Assembly: GCF_024714495.1 (NCBI RefSeq)
Contig: NZ_JAMZMJ010000001.1
Coordinates: 868,001 to 932,000 of the forward strand
DNA from: Marinoscillum pacificum
Lineage (GTDB): Bacteria > Bacteroidota > Bacteroidia > Cytophagales > Cyclobacteriaceae
Length of the DNA: 64,000 bases
Reading direction: 5' to 3'
The position numbers and the translations under genes are program-made. The notes beneath the pieces are model-generated. The model ran no database searches and had not been told where the DNA came from. It worked only from the letters and a program-made list of their open reading frames with translations. Of the stretch, positions 7,906 through 16,760 are shown one piece after another (position 1 is the stretch's first letter; the number at the start of each line of letters is the position of its first letter).

Positions 7906-10900
7906 ATGAAAAAGCCGCAATCAAAAATTCGCAAGGTTATAGGAATAGGAGCTTCCGCTGGAGGATTAGATGCCATACAGCATCTCTTTGACAATATTCC
8001 TCCAAATACAGATAATGCCTTTGTCATCATTCAGCACCTCTCCCCTGATTTCAAAAGTTTGATGCCCGAATTATTGGCGAAGCATACTGAAATGCCAATT
8101 TTCACAACAGAGGACAAACAAAAAATACTTCCAAACTGCATTTACCTTAATCAAAGCACTCGAAACCTTCACATTAAAGGAGACACATTATATTTACTTG
8201 ACAAAGGGCCTAAAAGTAATGTCAATCTTCCCATTGATATATTTTTCCACACGTTAGGTGAAGAATTTAAGGAAAATTCCATCGGAATCATTTTATCCGG
8301 AACAGGATCAGATGGCTCCCGTGGCATCAAATCCATCAAAGAAGCTGGAGGGTTGCTTTTTGTGCAATCACCAGATACCGCCCAGTTTGATGGAATGCCA
8401 AATGCCTCCATTGCAACAAGACTGATCGATTTTATTTTGCCAGCTTCAAAAATTGGTGAAGCCGTGAGTAAGTATTCTTCTACAGAGCTAAATTCTTTAC
8501 TCTCCTCTCCAGATGCTTCAATTTCCTACGATGAAATATTCTCAAAAATCCTTATGGAAATTCAGAAATATAGTGGTCTGGACCTAAAACAGTATAAGGA
8601 CAACACGCTTCATCGACGATTAGAGAAACGGCTAAATGTTAATAATGTAGACACATTAAATGAATACTTATCTATACTTGAGACTAGTGAAAATGAGAAA
8701 AAATTCCTTTATCAAGATTTTTTAATTGGGGTTACCAGTTTTTTCAGAGACAAAGAAGCTTTTGATTTCTTAAAAAGTGATGTTCTGCCTTTTCTATGCA
8801 ACCCTGAAAGTCATATAAACCCTATCAGAGTGTGGATCCCTGGATGCAGTACAGGAGAAGAAGCTTATTCGATTGCGATAATTATTGATGAATATATCAC
8901 CTCACATAACATTGATTTACAATTCAAAATTTTCGCAACTGACATCAATGAAGCCAATCTGCAAAGGGCGAATCAAGGTCTATTTCATATCAATTCTTCC
9001 GAAGAAATTGATGAACAATCGCTTAAGAAATATTTTATCAAAACAGGTGATCAAATACAGATAGTTAAACATATCAGAGACAAAATAGTCTTCTCATCTC
9101 ACAACATTTTAAAGGACCCTCCTTTCATACGAATGGACCTAATCTGTTGTCGAAATTTGTTGATCTACTTGGAAAATGAAGCACAACGTAAAGTAATTGG
9201 CCATATCTTGTTCTCTCTAAATAAAGATGGTTTCTTATTCTTAGGTAATAGTGAATCTGTAGGGAAGTATGAAAATGATTTAGAAGTACTAAGTAGTAAA
9301 TGGAAGATTTTTAAAAATATTTCAAATACTCATAACAGACCAGCAGACCTTAGTACTGAAATAAAACCAGACACCATATTCAAATACAAAGGCATCAAAG
9401 AATATCCAATAGTACCAAAGAGGGAATCAGAGATACAGTACTATAAATACATTAGTGATAAATACAGCCCTTCACTCATATTCATAGACAAAGATTTTAA
9501 TATTCTATTCCTTAAAGGGAATGTAGGTGAAAAATTAAGTCCAAGAGAAGGGCTTTTTCAGCAAAACATCATTCAATTGGTAGAACCTTCCTTAGCCTCA
9601 GTTATCCGAAATGGGGTTCGCAGGGCAAAAACGGAACAAAAGCCTATACTGATTAAGGATGTTTTGATCCAGACTCGGGGATCAGAAATTGTAACTAATC
9701 TTACTTTCGAATTAACCAATCAATTTGGCGTAGATCGGGATATTTATATCATCGCGTATGGGGAAGACCGTGAAATCACCGAGGAAGCTATTGAAATTCA
9801 AAACATCAATTTGAGTGACACAGCAGCACAGAGAATTGAAGACCTGGAGTATGAGTTACGGATAAAAAATGAAGAATTACGAAATGTTATCGAGGAACTA
9901 GAAACAGCCAATGAAGAACTCCAATCTGCCAATGAAGAACTTATGGCGTCCAATGAAGAACTTCAAAGTACCAATGAAGAATTACAATCGGTAAATGAAG
10001 AACTGTTCACTGTTAATACTGAACTACAAGAGAAAAACAAGGAACTGGCAGATGTCAATGATGTAATCAACAACCTCATCAATGCTACTGATATTGCCAC
10101 GCTTTTCCTTGATAAAGAATTAAAAATCAAGAAGTTCACTAATTCTTTGAAAAGAAATCTTGCACTGGAACCATCGGATATCGGTCGATCCATTTCAAGT
10201 TTTAGTTTCAACTTTAGCCATACCATTTCACAGATTATCATTGGAGAATCCGAAAGATGTTTAGAAACAAAACGTCCGTTTGAAAAGCAAATTACTGATA
10301 AAGATGAGTCCAGTTTCCTATTAAGAATTAATCCTTTTTTCAATCATTACGATACCATTGACGGGGTGGTAATTACACTGGTAGATGTAACCGAACTCAT
10401 GAGCACTCGTGAAGAACTACGTCTGATGGAAGATAAATATGCTAACCTCTTTAAAAACATTAGTGTTGGAGTGATTCATGGCGAAATCATTTCGGACACC
10501 GATGGCAAACCAGCTGACCTTAAACTCATTTCCATCAATCCAGAGTTTGAAACGCAAATAGGAAAAACATCTATAGAAGTGATTGGTAATAAATTATCAA
10601 CAACTCTTCGAGATCCAGAAGTTAAAACCATTATTAAAATTCTGGATAAGTCCAGTAAAAGTGGTATTCCTTACAACATGAGATACTACTCTCCATCAAT
10701 CAACAAACATTACATTGTTAGATCTTTCCGACCTAAAAAAGGTGAATGTGCAGCCACTTTTGAAGACATTACCGAGCTACTGCACGGCAAAGAAATATTA
10801 CGTAAAACCATTGAAAGATTAAACCTTGCGATTGATTTAACGGATACAGCTATATGGGAGTGGGATGTAAAAAGCAATAAGGTAACAGATAGCAACGATC

Positions 10901-11565
10901 ATTGGAGAACCATTTATAACCTGAATACAGAAGATGTTACAGAAAGCTTTGATCAATACATATTTGCTGATGACCGCAAAAAAGTCTGGGATGAAATCAA
11001 TGCATTAATTGATGGTAAAGTCAGTAAGTATCATCAAATATTCAGGTACGAAGACCCAAAAACGCAAAGATTAAAGTGGATAGAAAATGTTGGCCAAACA
11101 TTTAAGCGAGATAACTCTGGAAATATATCCACCGTGCTGGGAGTCAGTAGAGATATTACTTCCGAACGAGAAGCATATCTTAAACTGGAAGAGGAAAAAG
11201 ATTTCAGTGTAAGTATCACGGAAAATGCAACTTCAGGAATTTACATTTACGATTTGAAAGAAGGAGCAAATACGTACATGAACAACAGGTATTCTGAAAT
11301 CCTTGGCTGGACTATGGATGAAATCAATAAGATGGATGCTGTTACCTTCTTCAATCTATTTCATCCCGATGATCAGGAGGCGGTAAAAAAACACATGGAT
11401 ATCATCATTTCTGAAAAAAAGGAAGATTCCATAAGTTATCAGTTCAAACATAAAGATGGCAACTGGGTCAAATGTTTTAGTGTGGATTCACCTTTGGAGT
11501 TTAATGAAGATGGGACTGTTAAATCGTTTATCGGATCGTTTATTGATTTGAAAAACTTAGAATAA
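7906..11565 (+). CDS. CheB-CheR-coiled coil-multi-PAS fusion protein without a kinase domain (1219 aa)
   Basis: Fusion of a chemoreceptor methylesterase, a methyltransferase and sensor modules. The CheB catalytic domain (about 8-190) shows GASAGG with S17, IQHLSPD with H44 and SGTGSDG with D136, the Ser-His-Asp triad. It lacks the usual N-terminal receiver domain. The CheR domain (about 210-465) has the SAM motif VWIPGCSTGEEAY (309-321) and DLICCRNLLIY (411-421). A linker/PAS-like section follows, then a coiled coil (about 641-715) made of seven-residue NEELQS-type repeats. Four PAS/PAC units run to the C-terminus, and the protein stops directly after the last PAC. Most relatives continue into a histidine kinase; here the nearest kinase is the eroded one encoded divergently. 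No chemoreceptor or cheA is in the window, so the target is unknown. Confidence 0.93.
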   Translation: MKKPQSKIRKVIGIGASAGGLDAIQHLFDNIPPNTDNAFVIIQHLSPDFKSLMPELLAKHTEMPIFTTEDKQKILPNCIYLNQSTRNLHIKGDTLYLLDKGPKSNVNLPIDIFFHTLGEEFKENSIGIILSGTGSDGSRGIKSIKEAGGLLFVQSPDTAQFDGMPNASIATRLIDFILPASKIGEAVSKYSSTELNSLLSSPDASISYDEIFSKILMEIQKYSGLDLKQYKDNTLHRRLEKRLNVNNVDTLNEYLSILETSENEKKFLYQDFLIGVTSFFRDKEAFDFLKSDVLPFLCNPESHINPIRVWIPGCSTGEEAYSIAIIIDEYITSHNIDLQFKIFATDINEANLQRANQGLFHINSSEEIDEQSLKKYFIKTGDQIQIVKHIRDKIVFSSHNILKDPPFIRMDLICCRNLLIYLENEAQRKVIGHILFSLNKDGFLFLGNSESVGKYENDLEVLSSKWKIFKNISNTHNRPADLSTEIKPDTIFKYKGIKEYPIVPKRESEIQYYKYISDKYSPSLIFIDKDFNILFLKGNVGEKLSPREGLFQQNIIQLVEPSLASVIRNGVRRAKTEQKPILIKDVLIQTRGSEIVTNLTFELTNQFGVDRDIYIIAYGEDREITEEAIEIQNINLSDTAAQRIEDLEYELRIKNEELRNVIEELETANEELQSANEELMASNEELQSTNEELQSVNEELFTVNTELQEKNKELADVNDVINNLINATDIATLFLDKELKIKKFTNSLKRNLALEPSDIGRSISSFSFNFSHTISQIIIGESERCLETKRPFEKQITDKDESSFLLRINPFFNHYDTIDGVVITLVDVTELMSTREELRLMEDKYANLFKNISVGVIHGEIISDTDGKPADLKLISINPEFETQIGKTSIEVIGNKLSTTLRDPEVKTIIKILDKSSKSGIPYNMRYYSPSINKHYIVRSFRPKKGECAATFEDITELLHGKEILRKTIERLNLAIDLTDTAIWEWDVKSNKVTDSNDHWRTIYNLNTEDVTESFDQYIFADDRKKVWDEINALIDGKVSKYHQIFRYEDPKTQRLKWIENVGQTFKRDNSGNISTVLGVSRDITSEREAYLKLEEEKDFSVSITENATSGIYIYDLKEGANTYMNNRYSEILGWTMDEINKMDAVTFFNLFHPDDQEAVKKHMDIIISEKKEDSISYQFKHKDGNWVKCFSVDSPLEFNEDGTVKSFIGSFIDLKNLE
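9904..10014 (+). repeat. 21-bp tandem repeat coding for a heptad coiled coil
   Basis: The core AATGAAGAACT-type unit recurs at 9910, 9931, 9952, 9973 and 9994, exactly 21 bp apart. Each unit codes for seven residues of the type NEEL-QS-x. It lies inside the CheB-CheR-PAS gene. Confidence 0.9.
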
Positions 11566-11583
11566 AACATCCTGTTTAAGCTT

Positions 11584-12339
11584 TCAATCACAATTCAAAT
11601 AGGAGAACGATACCTGGCTCCCATCAGAAGCTATTTGAGCCACTGTATGACCTGATTCACTGTATCGATAGCTGTAATTATCTCTAGCATCAATTCGTTG
11701 GTCTACGGTGATATTATTGCACGAGAAAAACTCAGCATCTGGCAAGGCTACCTGAATAAAGAAAGGAATCAACATGTTCTTGAGTGGACTAATCCCTTGA
11801 TCATATTGAAAGAAGCGCTCTTCATATTTATAAAACGACCCTTCAAAATCTGATCTAAACTTTTCTACTCTTCCTATGTTATTGTTTTCATTAAAATAAT
11901 AAACGCCAAACGCCAAATCAGCTAAATCCCCTGTACTTGCCAATCTAGACATCTTCACCTCAACCCGGTCATCATAATACATGAGATCGTGAAAAAGGAG
12001 CACATCTTCTGTAGGAAAATGCCTAATGATTTTAATAGGTTGTTCATTTTCCATTTGGACACGCATGTAAGGAAACTTACCCGGATTCAACTGATCCAAT
12101 ACCACTACGGAATCATTGAAATAAGTAAACTGAAAAGAGGAAACCAGATCTATATCTCCATCAACTTCTAATTGTTGCTTGATTTGATAAATCCTTCCCC
12201 CTGAAAGGGTTAAAAACTCCAGGCGATTGTAATCATCCAAATGGATGGACTCTAGAATACATTGGTCTGGACTTAAATCCTCATCCCGACAAGCTGGTAG
12301 TGAAAAAACAATCAAAATAAGCCAACCCCACTTTTTCAT
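11584..12339 (-). CDS. Hypothetical lipoprotein (251 aa)
   Basis: Function not recognised. The N-terminus MKKWGWLILIVFSLPAC is a lipoprotein signal with lipobox Cys C17. The rest is acidic and beta-rich with YD-like stretches (YYDDRVEV, NNIGRVEKF), resembling the all-beta lipoproteins common in Bacteroidota that carry YD/RHS-like strand repeats. Three further Cys residues (in DQCILE, FFSCNN and the C-terminal LNCD) could form a disulfide in the periplasm. It converges with the CheB-CheR-PAS gene with an 18-base gap. It lies 60 bases upstream, in its own direction, of nothing else in the operon, and the next minus-strand gene upstream is the SDR. It could be co-transcribed with that gene. Confidence 0.6.
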   Translation of the reverse strand: MKKWGWLILIVFSLPACRDEDLSPDQCILESIHLDDYNRLEFLTLSGGRIYQIKQQLEVDGDIDLVSSFQFTYFNDSVVVLDQLNPGKFPYMRVQMENEQPIKIIRHFPTEDVLLFHDLMYYDDRVEVKMSRLASTGDLADLAFGVYYFNENNNIGRVEKFRSDFEGSFYKYEERFFQYDQGISPLKNMLIPFFIQVALPDAEFFSCNNITVDQRIDARDNYSYRYSESGHTVAQIASDGSQVSFSYLNCD

Positions 12340-12399
12340 TTTGATAAAATAATCAAATTATTGCTCAATGTGAAGTTGGCATAAACAATTATGAAGTAG

Positions 12400-13329
12400 C
12401 TATTTTCTAAACTTCAACTTACGCATTCCATTGAAATAAGCCATCATCATTTTGAGTTTGGATCCTCCCTTACGTGACATCTCCATAGCATCCCAAAGCT
12501 CCTCAGGAACCTGATCTAGCTGATTCATTTCTCCAGCACCTTTCAGCCATTCTCCACCATCTATAGTAATCACTTCGCCATTGACATAAGCGGAAAAATC
12601 TGAAACCAGATAAGCTGCCAAATTGGCCAATTCCTGATGATCTCCTACCCTTCCAACTGGCACTTTAATAGCGGGATCAAACTTCTTTTGTAAATCACCC
12701 GGCAGCAATCTATCCCATGCACCTTTTGTTGGGAATGGTCCAGGAGCAATAGCATTCGATCGAATTCCATATTTAGCCCATTCAACAGCAAGAGATCTTG
12801 TCATAGCCAAAACGCCAGCCTTAGCGCAAGCTGATGGAACTACATAGCCGGAACCTGTCCAGGCATATGTGGTAACGATACTCAAAATATTGCCAGGGTG
12901 CTTCTCTGCTATCCAGTCCTTACCAACCGCTAATGTGAAGTTGTAAGAGCCTTTGAGCACAATATCCACAACTGTATCAAATGCTCTATGTGATAACCTC
13001 TCAGTGGGGCTAATGAAGTTACCTGCCGCATTATTGAGCAAAACATCAATCTTTCCAAAGTTGGCTTTGGTATCCTTGATTACTTGCTCTACCTGATCAT
13101 ATTCTCTCACATCGCAAGCAAGAGCCAAAACGGGATTTCCAGTTTGATCTGAAATCTCTTTTGCCGTACCCTCCAGCACATCCAATTTTCTACTGGTAAT
13201 AACCAGATTAGCTCCCAGCTCTGAAAAGTACGTACCCATGGATTTTCCCAATCCTGTACCACCACCTGTAACTATGATCGTTTTTCCCTTGAGAGCATCT
13301 TCCCTCAGCATGCCTTGTGTATATGTCAT
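12400..13329 (-). CDS. 2,4-dienoyl-CoA reductase-type short-chain dehydrogenase (309 aa)
   Basis: NADPH-dependent SDR predicted to reduce 2,4-dienoyl-CoA or trans-2-enoyl-CoA during unsaturated fatty-acid degradation. The cofactor motif TGGGTGLG is at 21-28 and NNAAGNF at 99-105. The active site is not the ordinary YxxxK: N104, Y155, S166 and K170 have exactly the spacing (51, 11 and 4 residues) of the mitochondrial DECR1 tetrad N148/Y199/S210/K214, in the context TGSGYVVPSACAKAG. The C-terminal GGEWL block and a 30-residue basic tail follow. Two starts are possible, M1 at 13329 and M7 at 13311. It lies 51 bases after the sulfur-transporter genes on the same strand, so it may share their transcript. 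Confidence 0.85.
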   Translation of the reverse strand: MTYTQGMLREDALKGKTIIVTGGGTGLGKSMGTYFSELGANLVITSRKLDVLEGTAKEISDQTGNPVLALACDVREYDQVEQVIKDTKANFGKIDVLLNNAAGNFISPTERLSHRAFDTVVDIVLKGSYNFTLAVGKDWIAEKHPGNILSIVTTYAWTGSGYVVPSACAKAGVLAMTRSLAVEWAKYGIRSNAIAPGPFPTKGAWDRLLPGDLQKKFDPAIKVPVGRVGDHQELANLAAYLVSDFSAYVNGEVITIDGGEWLKGAGEMNQLDQVPEELWDAMEMSRKGGSKLKMMMAYFNGMRKLKFRK

Positions 13330-13380
13330 ATCTATTTTGGATTAATACTGAAAGTTAACCAAAAAAGAATGACATGGAAG

Positions 13381-13797
13381 CTACTTCTGAGGAAGCTTAT
13401 TCATCACGAGTCCATATAAGAACGTTCCCAACAATGCAGATAGAAAAACAACAATGAAGACCAAAAAACCATTACCCATAATGATGTATATAGGTCCAGG
13501 ACATGCACCTATCAATGCCCATCCAAGCCCGAAAATCGTTCCTCCCAATAAAGGTGGCCAGAACTTTCTTTGTTTAGGAGGTATGACGATCGGACGACCA
13601 CTAAAATCCTTTAGTTTGAACCTTTTGATAGCTTGGATGCAAAAGATGCCCAGGACTACTGCAGAGCCTATCACACCATACATATGAAAAGATTCAAATC
13701 GAAACATTTCATATATTCTATACCACGATACCACTTCAGCTTTCGTAAGAACCACACCAAACACAATGCCTGTAAATAGAAATTTTATCTTATTCAT
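13381..13797 (-). CDS. DUF6691/YeeE-like membrane protein, second half of a two-gene transporter (138 aa)
   Basis: Small inner-membrane protein with about four transmembrane segments (roughly 5-20, 40-58, 80-100 and 108-130). It carries the conserved Cys motif IGACPGPIYIIMGNG (C99). The family is always found beside a YeeE/YedE protein and together they are thought to move a sulfur compound such as thiosulfate or sulfide across the membrane. I chose the ATG at 13797, giving MNKIKFLF. It overlaps the upstream stop as ATGA (13794-13797). A longer frame starting at 13875 would only overlap the previous gene and adds a non-family N-terminus. Confidence 0.82.
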   Translation of the reverse strand: MNKIKFLFTGIVFGVVLTKAEVVSWYRIYEMFRFESFHMYGVIGSAVVLGIFCIQAIKRFKLKDFSGRPIVIPPKQRKFWPPLLGGTIFGLGWALIGACPGPIYIIMGNGFLVFIVVFLSALLGTFLYGLVMNKLPQK

Positions 13798-14351
13798 AGA
13801 ATGTGAGGGAGGATTAAATGGGTCATTACCAAACCACCAATAAAAAAGCCAATGACAGCAATTAGTGAAGGCCACTGAAGGTTACTCAATCCCGTTATTG
13901 CATGGCCTGATGTACAACCATCAGCGTATCTTGTTCCAAAGCCAACCAACACACCTCCCAAAATCATAAATATGATTCCTTGAGATGTTAGTAGATTATC
14001 CCAGTTAAAAATAGCTTCTGGTAAATACTCGGCACCTGGATTTTGAATTCCCAGCGATTGAAGAGACTCCACCGTTTTAGGATTTAATGCCACTGCGTGA
14101 TCTGGAGACAAATAATTAGCCGCTATAAACCCGCCAATAATACAGCCTACTACAAAGAACAAGTTCCAAACCGCACTTTGCCAGTCAAATCGGAAAAAGT
14201 CACTGACTTTGCCTGCTCCTCCAATAGTGCAAATGGTTTTTAGTGTGGAAGAAATTCCAAAAGTCTTGCCGAAGAAAAACATGGTGATCATCACCAGTGT
14301 AATCAATGGCCCACCCACATACCAGGGCCATGGCTGAGTAATAAAATCCAT
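13794..14351 (-). CDS. YeeE/YedE-family sulfur-compound transporter subunit (185 aa)
   Basis: Polytopic inner-membrane protein with about five hydrophobic segments. It carries the family signature GFGTRYADGCTSGHAITG with Cys C146; C41 (TLKTICTIGG) and C70 (FFVVGC) are further conserved-looking cysteines. In YeeE/TsuA-type proteins such cysteines relay thiosulfate through the channel. Here the transporter is split over two genes with four overlapping bases. No sulfurtransferase, rhodanese or persulfide dioxygenase gene is adjacent, so the substrate is unproven. The gene is preceded, 10-41 bases before its start, by an inverted repeat that could be an operator. Confidence 0.82.
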   Translation of the reverse strand: MDFITQPWPWYVGGPLITLVMITMFFFGKTFGISSTLKTICTIGGAGKVSDFFRFDWQSAVWNLFFVVGCIIGGFIAANYLSPDHAVALNPKTVESLQSLGIQNPGAEYLPEAIFNWDNLLTSQGIIFMILGGVLVGFGTRYADGCTSGHAITGLSNLQWPSLIAVIGFFIGGLVMTHLILPHIL

Positions 14352-14361
14352 TCTTATCTTT

Positions 14362-14392
14362 TATCAGTTATTTGGCGATTATAACACTGATA
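14362..14392. promoter_or_regulatory. Inverted repeat upstream of the YeeE-like gene (candidate operator)
   Basis: TATCAGT (14362-14368) and ACTGATA (14386-14392) are a perfect 7-bp inverted repeat with a 17-bp centre. It lies just upstream of the transporter start at 14351, in the 94-bp gap after the cytochrome gene. Confidence 0.4.
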
Positions 14393-14445
14393 CCAGAAGA
14401 AAGGATCAATATTTAGCAGAAATAATAAAATATATGTCACTACAG

Positions 14446-15531
14446 CTACTTATCTGACATTTCAGCTATCCATTTACGAATCAACTCAACACCTTCCTCG
14501 TGGATCATTTTACGACCCAACTCTGGCATCATCACCCCTGGATCAAGAGAGGAGATACGATACAGCAAAATTGACTCATCAGGCTTACCTGCAACTATAC
14601 TATACTTCATTCCTCCGGAGCCTCGACCAGCAGCAATCGGCGGTTTATTAACACCTAATCTGTAATAGTCGGTAACACTTGCTTGAAGATGAAGACCTGT
14701 ATTTTTTGCAGGCCCTTCCGGCCTGTGACAATGTGCACAATTGATCTCCAACCAGGCACGAGCACGATCATCTAAGGTCCCGGAATTCGGATCATCCCAT
14801 CTTGCCAGTTTCTGAACAGTAGGTAGTGAAGGAAGTGAATCCAACATACCGTTTTCAGACCAAAAAGTGAGTTGATTTTTAATGCCATTTTCATAATGTA
14901 AATCACCATTCAATTGACGAGCTGATGGACCAATTGGAGTCATCGTTCCAGACAGCTCATGACAACTTTTACACTGCACTAAATTAGGCACGGAGTAGTT
15001 GACATTCTTGATTACTCCTTCCTCATTCGTCCATGATACCGGGACGTTTCTTCCGGCTATTTCAAGGTCAGCGTCTGACTGATCTTCGTTCCAAACATAG
15101 GTCCAGGCGTTCCAACTTTTTCCTTCATTTATGAGCAATCTGGTTTCAATAATTTGACTTTCACTTTCATCCTTACTCAGGTCTTTTTGATAGTAAAAAT
15201 TCTTTATCAAAATGGTGCCTTCAGGAAAATCAAATACCTCATTTGCAACATATGTAGCCGAGGTGTTTTCTGGTAATTTTATAAACCTTTTCTTTAGTGA
15301 ATAATCAGTAAATAGAGGTGTGTTTAATTCATACGGAATTACACCCTTTTTAGGAATCAATTTTGCTAAAGGCTCATCAAATAAACCCCACTCAGACAAA
15401 CGTTCTGGAACATCGAGTTTGGCTGATCCCACGAGTGACACCTCTTCAATTTCTAAAGGCTTTTGTTGTTTGGAACATGAACTAAGCATCAAACCAAAAA
15501 CTACAAATAATACAATTAAATTACACTTCAT
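14446..15531 (-). CDS. SO2930-type diheme c-type cytochrome lipoprotein (361 aa)
   Basis: Periplasm-facing lipoprotein (lipobox Cys C19, LMLSSC) with two covalent haem sites, CKSCH (C187-H191) and CAHCH (C265-H269), and likely Met ligands in GVMMPELGR (M334/M335). An N-terminal domain of about 150 residues has blocks WGLFDEPLAKLIPKKGVIPYELNTPLF and IKNFYY that are characteristic of the family recalled as TIGR03806/SO2930. The role is electron transfer, but donor and acceptor are unknown. The start overlaps the stop of the beta-helix gene (ATGA, 15528-15531). Such two-gene pairs of lipoproteins recur in many bacteria with no known function. A cytochrome-c maturation system must be encoded elsewhere. 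Confidence 0.9.
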   Translation of the reverse strand: MKCNLIVLFVVFGLMLSSCSKQQKPLEIEEVSLVGSAKLDVPERLSEWGLFDEPLAKLIPKKGVIPYELNTPLFTDYSLKKRFIKLPENTSATYVANEVFDFPEGTILIKNFYYQKDLSKDESESQIIETRLLINEGKSWNAWTYVWNEDQSDADLEIAGRNVPVSWTNEEGVIKNVNYSVPNLVQCKSCHELSGTMTPIGPSARQLNGDLHYENGIKNQLTFWSENGMLDSLPSLPTVQKLARWDDPNSGTLDDRARAWLEINCAHCHRPEGPAKNTGLHLQASVTDYYRLGVNKPPIAAGRGSGGMKYSIVAGKPDESILLYRISSLDPGVMMPELGRKMIHEEGVELIRKWIAEMSDK

Positions 15532-16760
15532 AAAATCGGTTCAATCTGGTTACCCTCACATATGAATGGATCAACTTCTTGATTCAAGTTTTCAAAATCA
15601 TTAGCTGCATCTAGATTAGCAAAACTGGCTATACTTTCCTTCACACATAGAGAAAACTCACCTTGCTCGTTCTTGATTCCGTCCCAAACAATATCTGGTG
15701 TTGAGAATGGAAACTTGACCAGGAACAACAACCCAAAATCATTCTTAAGTGTAGGAAACCAATGTTTGTTTTGATAGGTATTATTGTGAACAAATATGTC
15801 GGTCGGATAAGGATCATAAGACTCATCTACTTTGGACATTTCTATGTTTTGATCCAATTGAGTCTCTTCACCTGAAGACATAGCTTCTACTATTTTATAA
15901 CTAGCGATTGCAACTCCAACCGTTTTGTTATTGATCATTTCATTTCCAAAAATTTCGATATTTCTAGTCGCTAATAACATAAGTCCGGTACCAGGAGGAA
16001 CCGTTGCTACAACGTTGCCTTCTGGAGCAAAATTCCTGTAATTGTTACTAACCATTTTATTATTGAACACTCGAGTGGTGTGGCCAGTCTGAGTTAATCC
16101 AGGCATATCAAAAACCAGTATTCCTCCTGTATTATCATGTGCATAATTATTGTAGATCTCTACCCATCTGGAGTTCTCACTTTCTATCCCGGCTACGTTG
16201 TAGTACGCTTCATTATTCCTTACAATCACGCTATCAGATTGCCCAACATAAATACCTGCATCTGATGAACCAATAGCAATGCAATTTTCCACTAACACAT
16301 TCTTACATAGTACAGGGTAAAACGCATAAGCTCCATTGGTTTCCTTTGGTGTTCCCGTCCACTGCGATTTTATATTTCTGAACGTAATTCCATCCGTATC
16401 AGTCACCTTGATGTTATCACCCTTAGCATTCTCTATTGTGAAATTTTCAATAAGAATGCTAACGCCATTAGCAATTTTTAACCCTTCAGCACCCTCTTCC
16501 TGGTTCTGAAAAGAAAGGATTGTTTTATCAACACCTTGCCCTCTAATAATCAGATGCTTATTACCATCCACTGAAAGTGATCGTGTAAACATATAATGGC
16601 CTGCAGGCAGTTCAATAACTGCGCTATCTCCTGCTGTAATGAGCTGAGATTGCAAATCTCGCTCTATAGACTTCCATTCCACCCCCAACTCCTCTACTTG
16701 TGGAGATGAGCATGACATTACGAATATTACAGCTATAAAAAATGGGTATGTAGTTTTCAT
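15528..16760 (-). CDS. Parallel beta-helix lipoprotein, partner of the diheme cytochrome (410 aa)
   Basis: Exported lipoprotein (lipobox Cys C17, FVMSC) with a right-handed parallel beta-helix of pectate-lyase/NosD type, seen as runs of strand repeats such as ILIENFTIENAKGDNIKV, VLVENCIAIGSSDAGIYVG and IVRNNEAYYNVAGIES from about 80 to 330. The C-terminal section has two Cys (SLCVKES and DPFICEG). The beta-helix family recalled as TIGR03805 is known for occurring in two-gene pairs with the diheme family encoded next here. No catalytic residues of pectin or alginate lyases are clear, so an enzyme function is not claimed. It is the first gene of a minus-strand unit that may run through the cytochrome, transporter and SDR genes. 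Confidence 0.87.
   Translation of the reverse strand: MKTTYPFFIAVIFVMSCSSPQVEELGVEWKSIERDLQSQLITAGDSAVIELPAGHYMFTRSLSVDGNKHLIIRGQGVDKTILSFQNQEEGAEGLKIANGVSILIENFTIENAKGDNIKVTDTDGITFRNIKSQWTGTPKETNGAYAFYPVLCKNVLVENCIAIGSSDAGIYVGQSDSVIVRNNEAYYNVAGIESENSRWVEIYNNYAHDNTGGILVFDMPGLTQTGHTTRVFNNKMVSNNYRNFAPEGNVVATVPPGTGLMLLATRNIEIFGNEMINNKTVGVAIASYKIVEAMSSGEETQLDQNIEMSKVDESYDPYPTDIFVHNNTYQNKHWFPTLKNDFGLLFLVKFPFSTPDIVWDGIKNEQGEFSLCVKESIASFANLDAANDFENLNQEVDPFICEGNQIEPIL

Noticed and set aside
9904-10014. Regular 21-bp repeats as a CRISPR array
   Set aside because: The repeats are contiguous, in frame, code for a coiled coil and have no spacers.
13381-13875. Longer start (13875) for the DUF6691-like gene
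   Set aside because: It would overlap the YeeE-like gene by 82 bases and add a non-hydrophobic, non-family N-terminus. The ATG at 13797 gives the standard ATGA overlap.
15528-16760. Parallel beta-helix protein as a pectate lyase or phage tailspike
   Set aside because: No lyase catalytic residues are clear, and it is a lipoprotein paired with a cytochrome, matching the known beta-helix/diheme pair.
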